NCBI GenBank assembly: GCA_963826695.1
Contig: CAWGXZ010000008.1
Location: 1 to 64,000 of the forward strand
From: CAWGXZ01 sp963826695
GTDB taxonomy: Bacteria > Pseudomonadota > Gammaproteobacteria > Burkholderiales > Burkholderiaceae_C
DNA length: 64,000 bases
Direction: 5' to 3'
The notes under the pieces are model-generated. The model saw only the letters and a list, made by a program, of their open reading frames with translations, was not told the DNA's origin and made no database searches. A program made the translations under genes and the position numbers. This document shows positions 58,633-64,000 of this stretch, one piece after another; the first letter of the stretch is position 1, and each line of letters begins with the position of its first letter.

Positions 58633-60174
58633 TCACGCGAAGCGCCCCTGCAGGAACCAGCCATGGCCGCCTCCGGCGAGCGGCAGCCGGCTGCGGTAGA
58701 CCCAGACCAGCGCACCACCCGCTGTCTGGGCGATGAAATAGTCGCGTTCGACGAGCGCGCTGTCCCACCAGCCGGCTTCGATGCGCTCCGGGCCGCTGAG
58801 CAGCTGCAGCGGCCGGCCGTCGAGCAGCGGCCGCGCGTCGCGCTCGGCCAGCGGCTGCACCTGCGGCAGCAGCCAGATCGGGCGGACCGGCAGGCCGGTC
58901 GACAGGTCGACGCGGTCGCCCCGCGCTGCGGACGCCGGCGCGAAAGCCGCGACCGCGCCGGCGCGCTCGGGCCGGTGGTCGGCCTGCAGCGACAGGCGCT
59001 GCACCTGGCCGGCGCCGAGCCGCGCCTGCAGGCGCTCGATCAGCTGGCCGAGGCCTTCGCCTTCGCCGGGGGCGCCGGGAAACAGCTCGCGATTCGGTGC
59101 GGCCTGGCGAACGATGTCGCTGCAGTGCAGGCGCAGTTCGAGCGTCGGCGCCGCCAGTTGCAGGCTGCCGAGCCGCTCGCGCAGCAGCACGGTCAGGTGG
59201 GCGGCGTCGAGCGACGGCTCGGCCAGTGCCAGCTCGAGTCCGGTCGCCACCGGTGCCGCCTCGCGCTGACGGTGCCGCGGTTCGTGCTGCATCTGCAGCG
59301 TGAAGCGTCGCACCCGTGCCTGCTGCGCCGCGGCCCAGGCCAGCAGCCGGGCGAGCAGCACGCCGGCGGCGTGGAGCAGCGGCTCGGTGGTGTCGACCCG
59401 CGCCGCGAGTTCGAGCCGGCTCTCGAACTGCGCCGGCAGCAGCAGCCAGGGCCGCGGATCGGGCCGCTGGCCGAGGGCGCAGTCCAGCTCGACCAGCAGC
59501 GCCTCGCCGAAACGGCGCACCAGCCCGGCACGCGGCAGCCGGCGCAGATCGCCCAGCGTGCGCAGCCCCATGCGCTGCAGCGCATCGGCCTGCTCGCGCG
59601 GCAGGCCGTGACCGCTGCGCCAGCCGAGCAGCGTGATCGGCGCCGCATCGAGCCGGCCGCGCAGGGCGTCGAAGTCGGGGCAATGCAGGCCGTCCTGCAG
59701 CCGGGCCAGCAGGGCGGCACCCTGCGCGCTGGGCGCGCTTGCCAGCCACAGGCTGTGGCCGAGCGGCGCCAGCGTTCTCTTCAGACGCCCGACAAGGCCA
59801 TCGAAACCGCCGAAATAGCGCAGGCTGGCCTGGACCTCGAGCAGCACGCTGTCGGGCGGCGCCAGCGCCACCGACGGCGTGAAGCCGAGCGCCGCATGCG
59901 CCACCGCCTGCAGCGCCGCCCGGTCGCGCACCGCATCGGCCTTGCCGAGCCGCAGCTGCGGCGCCAGCGCCAGCGCGGTCGATCGCTTCAGCCCGGCATG
60001 CACCCCCTGGCGGATTGCCGCCGCATTGGCGGCGGTGATGCGGTGCGCATCGCAGAGCGCCAGCAGTGCCTCGGGCAGGCCGCCGCTGTCGTCTGCCACC
60101 TCGGGCAAGCCGGCCCATGTGGCGGCAAACGCCTCGAGCGACAACAGCGGCAGGTGCAGCCCGATCCAGCGCAT
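58633..60174 (-). CDS. imuB: Y-family polymerase-like SOS protein ImuB
   Basis: Intact, 513 residues from ATG 60174. Y-family palm/fingers resemblance includes RWIGLHLPLLSLEAF and SLRYFGGFDGLVGRL. The acidic catalytic residues of true polymerases are not seen at the expected places (WIGLHLP instead of an FVDVD motif), as in ImuB. ImuB is the hub that recruits DnaE2 and the beta clamp in damage-induced mutagenesis. It lies downstream of imuA. A TAXI-like gene converges on it, so dnaE2 is not adjacent. Confidence 0.88.
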   Translation of the reverse strand: MRWIGLHLPLLSLEAFAATWAGLPEVADDSGGLPEALLALCDAHRITAANAAAIRQGVHAGLKRSTALALAPQLRLGKADAVRDRAALQAVAHAALGFTPSVALAPPDSVLLEVQASLRYFGGFDGLVGRLKRTLAPLGHSLWLASAPSAQGAALLARLQDGLHCPDFDALRGRLDAAPITLLGWRSGHGLPREQADALQRMGLRTLGDLRRLPRAGLVRRFGEALLVELDCALGQRPDPRPWLLLPAQFESRLELAARVDTTEPLLHAAGVLLARLLAWAAAQQARVRRFTLQMQHEPRHRQREAAPVATGLELALAEPSLDAAHLTVLLRERLGSLQLAAPTLELRLHCSDIVRQAAPNRELFPGAPGEGEGLGQLIERLQARLGAGQVQRLSLQADHRPERAGAVAAFAPASAARGDRVDLSTGLPVRPIWLLPQVQPLAERDARPLLDGRPLQLLSGPERIEAGWWDSALVERDYFIAQTAGGALVWVYRSRLPLAGGGHGWFLQGRFA

Positions 60175-60190
60175 CGATGCAAGCTCCGCA

Positions 60191-61043
60191 TCAGCCGAGC
60201 GGCAGCAACTCGGCAGGGTGCGACAAGGGCCCGGGCCGCCGTCGCGTTGGGGCGCGGCAGCGGCAGCGGCAGCGGTAGCGGCAGCGGTTGCGGTTGCGGT
60301 TGCGGTTGCGGTTGCGGTTGCGGTTTTGACTGCAATGGCGGTCCGACACGCTGCCGCGCCGCTGCCGAGAGCACGGGCGGCAGCGCCAACCGCAACGGCG
60401 CTTCGAGGGGCGGACCGCGCCGCTTGAGGATGCGCAGCGACAGGACATCGGCGCCACCGGGCCGCAACGCCAGCCGCAGCGGCGCCGCCGTCGGCCATTC
60501 GCTCGCCGCAGCTTCGCGCATCAGAAAGGCGGGACCGTCGTGCGCCTGCGCGGCCAGCTGCAGGCGGCGCAAGCGCTCGCTGCGCAGCCGGGGCGGCAGC
60601 CAAGCCAGGGCAGCGCCGATCTGGCCGCTTTTCAGCGCCTGCTCGAGCGCCCACAGGCCATCGCCCTGCGCGGGCGAGCGCACGCGACTGCGCACCAGCA
60701 GCAACCGGCCCAGGTCGAGCCCTGCCCGTGCCAGCGCCCAGGCCGAGGGTTCGGCGGGCGGATCGAACAGCACCACCAACCGGCCGGCATGCTGCGTCGC
60801 CATCAGGCACGCGGCCAGCAGGCGGATTTCACCGACACCCGGGTGTGGCAGCAGCAGTTCGGTCACGCCCCGCCGCGGCCAGCCGCCACCCGGCAGCTGG
60901 GCATCGAGCATGGCAAACCCAGTCGCCACCGCCGAATCGTGCGGGCGGCCCAGCTGATGGCCGAGCCAGAGCGCCGGATGCAGCGCTTCCAGCGCCTGCA
61001 AACGGACGCTGGGAGCCGGGAAAGAGCATGAGAGGGCTGGCAT
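60191..61043 (-). CDS. imuA: SOS mutagenesis accessory protein ImuA
   Basis: About 283 residues. A RecA/SulA-like fold: ATGFAMLDAQLPGGGWPRRGVTELL, LLAACLMATQ, then GRLVVLFDPP and LLLVRS. The N-terminus matches ImuA. The frame is clean to about 60330, then enters a hexanucleotide repeat coding for (QP)n(LP)n. After it the reading frame is ambiguous: one frame runs on through imuB, another stops at 60191, 16 bp before imuB, which is the more plausible end. The LexA box sits 5 bp upstream of the ATG (61041-61043). Confidence 0.85.
60255..60320. repeat. Hexanucleotide tandem repeat in imuA
   Basis: Eleven near-identical 6-bp units: CGGCAG x3, CGGTAG, CGGCAG, then CGGTTG x6. In the imuA frame on the minus strand they encode alternating Pro with Gln (from CGGTTG/complement CAACCG) and Leu (CTGCCG). 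Because the unit is 6 bp, length changes keep the frame. It lies at the C-terminal end of imuA. Confidence 0.92.
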
Positions 61044-61047
61044 AAGA

Positions 61048-61063
61048 CTGTATGTTTATACAG
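61048..61063. promoter_or_regulatory. LexA-binding site (SOS box) of imuA-imuB
   Basis: CTGTATGTTTATACAG matches the consensus CTGT-N8-ACAG exactly, with an AT-rich core. It ends 5 bp from the imuA ATG on the minus strand and must overlap the promoter, so LexA would repress imuAB until DNA damage. Confidence 0.93.
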
Positions 61064-61184
61064 TATCGACCCCGCCAACTCGATCCCCGGCAGGCCTTTT
61101 CGGATGCCTTCTCGACTCTGCGAACCCGATCCGGCACCTCTGGCCGACCCGCCTTTCGGCCGATTTGATAGACTTCGCGCCGTC

Positions 61185-61260
<76 letters not shown>

Positions 61261-61268
61261 CCGTTTTG

Positions 61269-61296
61269 AAGCCAGGCCTCTCGCCTGGCTTTTTTC
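61269..61296 (+). terminator. Rho-independent terminator after tRNA-Ala
   Basis: Perfect 9-bp stem AAGCCAGGC / GCCTGGCTT with a 5-base loop, followed by TTTTTC. It ends the tRNA transcript 9 bp after CCA. Confidence 0.92.
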
Positions 61297-61794
61297 TTGC
61301 CTGGATCGCCAGTACCGGCGAGCCTTTTCGGTTGATGCGTCGCCTGGCCGCTGATCGACGGCTGCGATTTCCGGCCCTTCCGACCTGCCAGAGACTCTCT
61401 CTTCCCCATTCGACCGGTGACTGGCCGAGGCACGCCGGGTCGACAAGTCAACGACCTGCGCGAGGTGGTTCGCGGTCGACGCCGGTGACCAGTGCAGAGT
61501 CGAACCCGTCCATGCGCCGAACAACGGCTGCTGACCGTCCCAGGACCAGGGCATCTCGTTGTTATTCAGCCAGATCAGGCTCAGCGTGCGCGATGAACAC
61601 GGCCTGCTCGCTGACCAACACGGAATCGACCGGCAGTTGGGGCATCGTGCCGGTCACGGGGTGGATGGCAATGCGGCCATTCAGGTGTTGCTCAGCCTCG
61701 AAGCCAAGGCACCGGGTGCGCTTCGGCACCACCGCTATTGATCGAATCGGCCTTTTGTGCAATAAGCACGACTTCTTACTGCACGAATCCATTC
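61297..61794. other. Gene-poor stretch between tRNA-Ala and the fic gene
   Basis: About 500 bp without a gene I can support. A 76-codon open frame on the minus strand (61562-61792) has no recognised similarity. The base composition is less GC-rich near 61730-61795 than the flanks (short AT-rich runs before the fic start), which would suit the promoter of the fic-hsdM unit. No integrase or att repeat is visible. Confidence 0.4.
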
Positions 61795-62955
61795 ATGGAG
61801 CGCGGCGCCACCGGCAACTACGAAACCTCGGTCGCGGCGGGCGAAAACTGCCGCGCGTTCGTGCCTGCGCCGCTGCCGCCCGAACCGGCGCTGTCGGTCG
61901 ACGCCAGCCTGCAGGAGCGGCTGGACGAAGCGCACCTGGCGCTGGGCCGGCTGGACAGCATCACCGTCCTGTTGCCCGAGACCTCGGTGTTCCTCTACAG
62001 CTACGTCCGCAAGGAGGCGGTGATGTCCTCGCAGATCGAGGGCACGCAGTCGTCGCTGTCGGACCTGATGCTCTACGAGGCCGAGGGCGCCCCCGGCGTG
62101 CCGCTGGACGACGTGCGCGAGGTGTCCTGCTACGTCGCGGCGCTCGAACACGGCCTGGCCCTGCTCGAGGGTGGCCTGCCCCTGTGCACCCGGCTGATGA
62201 ACGAGATGCACGCCAAGCTGATGACCCACGGCCGCGGAATCGGCAAGGCCCCGGGCGAGGTGCGCCGCACGCAGAACTGGATCGGCGGCGCCTCGCCGTC
62301 GCGCGCCGCCTTCGTGCCGCCGCCACCGCAGCGCTTGGGCGACTGCCTGTCCGATCTGGAGAAGTTCCTCAACGACCAGCCGATCCGCCACTCGGCGCTG
62401 ATCAAGGCGGCGCTGTCGCATGTGCAGTTCGAGACCATCCACCCCTACTTGGACGGCAACGGCCGCCTGGGGCGGCTGCTGATCCCGCTGATCCTCGTCC
62501 ACGAGGGCGTGCTGCGCGAGCCGCTGCTGTACCCGTCGCTGTACTTCAAGGCCTACCGCAGCAACTACTACGAGATGCTGCAGCGGGTGCGACTGCACGG
62601 CGACTGGGAGGAGTGGCTGTGGTTCTTCGCCACCGCCGTGCGCTACGCGGCCGCGCAGGCGGTGGACACCGCCAAGGCGCTCAACGCCCTGGGCGACGCC
62701 GACCGTGAGCGCATCCGCAGCCTGGGCCGCGTCGCCCCGTCGGCGCTGCAGGTGCACCAGGCCCTGTTCGCCCGCCCGGTGAGCACCATTCCCGCCATCG
62801 GCGCCGTCACCGGCCAGAGCCCGCACACCGTGGGCAAGATGCTCGACGCGATGATCGAGCTGGGCCTGGTGCGCGAAGTGACCGGCATGAAGCGCAACCG
62901 CATCTACGAATACACCGCCTACCTGGAACTGCTGAACCGGGAAGGCGAGCCATGA
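61795..62955 (+). CDS. Fic-domain protein (class II, with N-terminal inhibitory motif)
   Basis: Intact, 386 residues. The Fic catalytic motif is HPYLDGNGRLGR (216-227), with the catalytic His216, and the flap region lies before it. An N-terminal inhibitory helix SSQIEG (78-83) matches the (S/T)xxxE(G/N) consensus, so the enzyme is probably kept off by itself. A C-terminal winged-helix-like region (SPHTVGKMLDAMIELGLV) may bind DNA. Fic proteins AMPylate proteins. It is 20 bp upstream of hsdM, a frequent arrangement with type I restriction systems. Confidence 0.92.
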   Translation: MERGATGNYETSVAAGENCRAFVPAPLPPEPALSVDASLQERLDEAHLALGRLDSITVLLPETSVFLYSYVRKEAVMSSQIEGTQSSLSDLMLYEAEGAPGVPLDDVREVSCYVAALEHGLALLEGGLPLCTRLMNEMHAKLMTHGRGIGKAPGEVRRTQNWIGGASPSRAAFVPPPPQRLGDCLSDLEKFLNDQPIRHSALIKAALSHVQFETIHPYLDGNGRLGRLLIPLILVHEGVLREPLLYPSLYFKAYRSNYYEMLQRVRLHGDWEEWLWFFATAVRYAAAQAVDTAKALNALGDADRERIRSLGRVAPSALQVHQALFARPVSTIPAIGAVTGQSPHTVGKMLDAMIELGLVREVTGMKRNRIYEYTAYLELLNREGEP

Positions 62956-62974
62956 CGAATCCGGAAACCCACCG

Positions 62975-64000
62975 ATGCCCCTGACCCTGCCCCAACTGGA
63001 ACGCCACCTGTTCAAAGCCGCCGACATCCTGCGCGGCAAGATGGACGCGTCCGAGTTCAAGGAATACATCTTCGGGATGCTGTTCCTCAAGCGCTGCTCC
63101 GACGTGTTCGAGCAGCGGCGTGAGGAAGTGATCGGCCTCGAGATGGAGGGCGGAAAGACCGAGGCAGAGGCGCGGCTGTCCGCCGATAACGCGCGCTGGT
63201 ACAAGAAGGAAGGCTCCTTCTGGGTGCCACCGCGGTCGCGCTACAAGACCTTGCTCGACGACGCCCACCACAACGTCGGCGATTCCCTGAACAAGGCGCT
63301 CACCGGCATCGAGACGGCCAACACCAGCCTCTACGACGTGCTGGAGCACATCGACTTCACGCGCAAGGTCGGCCAGAGCAAGCTCCCGGACATCAAGCTG
63401 CGCCAGCTGATCACGCACTTCGCCATCCACCGGCTGCGCAACGAGGACTTCGAGTTCCCCGACCTGCTCGGCGCCGCCTACGAGTACCTGATCGGCGAGT
63501 TCGCCGACTCGGCCGGCAAGAAGGGCGGCGAGTTCTACACGCCCCGCTCGGTCGTGCGGATGATGGTGCGGCTGATCAAGCCGACCCTGGCCCACGACGT
63601 CTACGACCCCTGCTGCGGCTCCGGCGGCATGCTGATCGCGGCCAAGGAGTACATCGACGAGCACGGCGAAGACGGCCGCAAGGCCAACCTGTTCGGCCAG
63701 GAGTTCAACGGCACGGTGTGGTCGATCGCCAAGATGAACATGCTGCTGCACGGCATCAGCAACGCCGACCTGCACAACGAAGACACGCTGGCCGAGCCGC
63801 AGCACGTCGAAGGCGGCGAGCTGCGGCACTTCGACCGCGTGCTCACCAATCCGCCGTTCTCCATCAACTGGGGCAACACCGAGAAGCACTTCGACGGCAC
63901 GCCGGCCTGGGCGCCGAAGTTTCCGGAACGCTTCCGCTACGGCCAGGTGCCGCTCGGCGCCAAGAAGGCCGACCTCGATGTTCCTGCAGCACATGCTGGC
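62975..64000 (+). CDS. hsdM: Type I restriction-modification system DNA methylase subunit, partial
   Basis: The N-terminal HsdM domain (MPLTLPQLERHLFKAADILR) and the N6-adenine methyltransferase core with SAM motif I DPCCGSGG (211-218) and catalytic motif IV NPPF (292-295) are present. The gene continues beyond the window. A frame break near 63978 (an extra base before ATGTTCCTGC; expected ADLMFLQHML) probably reflects sequence error. hsdS and hsdR are expected downstream outside the window. It methylates adenine in the site chosen by HsdS. Confidence 0.95.
   Translation, partial: MPLTLPQLERHLFKAADILRGKMDASEFKEYIFGMLFLKRCSDVFEQRREEVIGLEMEGGKTEAEARLSADNARWYKKEGSFWVPPRSRYKTLLDDAHHNVGDSLNKALTGIETANTSLYDVLEHIDFTRKVGQSKLPDIKLRQLITHFAIHRLRNEDFEFPDLLGAAYEYLIGEFADSAGKKGGEFYTPRSVVRMMVRLIKPTLAHDVYDPCCGSGGMLIAAKEYIDEHGEDGRKANLFGQEFNGTVWSIAKMNMLLHGISNADLHNEDTLAEPQHVEGGELRHFDRVLTNPPFSINWGNTEKHFDGTPAWAPKFPERFRYGQVPLGAKKADLDVPAAHAG

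Noticed and set aside
57668..60118. An 816-codon minus-strand open frame
   Set aside because: It is out of frame with imuB, which has clear Y-family similarity in another frame, and it crosses into the antisense of the TAXI gene.
60255..60320. The hexanucleotide repeat as a phase-variable on/off switch
   Set aside because: Units are 6 bp, so changes in number cannot shift the frame. Only length variation of the tail is possible.

Overview
The window is GC-rich, densely packed bacterial chromosome with the gene content and order of a betaproteobacterium. The markers are rpsP-rimM-trmD-rplS, an AI-2E transporter-hda-HAD phosphatase-pcnB-folK block, murJ divergent from rpsT, rpsT-argD-argF, oligoribonuclease, a stand-alone CobD/CbiB-like protein and an imuA-imuB SOS cassette. 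Rhodocyclales or Burkholderiales fit best; the genus cannot be settled from the sequence alone.

A caveat affects the whole reading. Many genes are split by single-base frameshifts that keep family similarity on both sides. They include lysS and trmD, which are normally essential. The breaks are densest at 1-14 kb and 43.8-51.7 kb. The most economical explanation is uncorrected long-read indels, so I annotate whole genes across breaks and state where the breaks are.

Layout. (1) 1-13.9 kb, plus strand: a surface-glycan (O-antigen or capsule/EPS) cluster. It opens with an unusual metabolic module: a ThDP-dependent acetolactate-synthase-like enzyme, an acylating acetaldehyde dehydrogenase, a 4-hydroxy-2-oxovalerate-type aldolase and two NAD-dependent sugar-nucleotide epimerase/dehydratases. 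An FkbM methyltransferase, a flippase-like protein, four glycosyltransferases, a hexapeptide acyltransferase and a Wzy/WaaL-like protein follow. (2) 14.1-15.6 kb: lysS. (3) 15.6-17.6 kb, minus strand: a small defence/toxin patch with a HEPN/MNT pair and a DUF4143 ATPase that has an inverted repeat abutting its start codon. (4) 17.7-41.2 kb: mostly intact housekeeping genes (enoyl-CoA hydratase, M61 peptidase, RhlE-like helicase, orn, M48 peptidase, rsgA, CobD-like, Nudix, ribosomal/tRNA-modification operon, pcnB block, murJ, rpsT, argD, argF). (5) 41.4-56.5 kb, plus strand: a tightly overlapping operon that joins a signalling front end (histidine kinase, receiver, HD-GYP, STAS) to a type II secretion / type IV pilus-like machine (GspE, F, G, H, I, J, a GspK-like pseudopilin carrying a DNRLRE domain, PilM/N/O/P-like proteins and a secretin). 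A remnant of a GGDEF domain sits in the middle. (6) 56.5-58.6 kb: a small exported protein and a TAXI-type binding protein. (7) 58.6-61.1 kb, minus strand: imuA-imuB behind a perfect LexA box. (8) 61.2-64 kb: tRNA-Ala(CGC) with a terminator, then a Fic protein and a type I restriction-modification methyltransferase (hsdM) running off the edge, which looks like the start of an accessory island.

The strongest candidates for undescribed biology are the ThDP/dehydrogenase/aldolase sugar module (possibly a carbon-branched or chain-extended sugar) and the kinase/HD-GYP/STAS-driven secretion operon with the DNRLRE pseudopilin.
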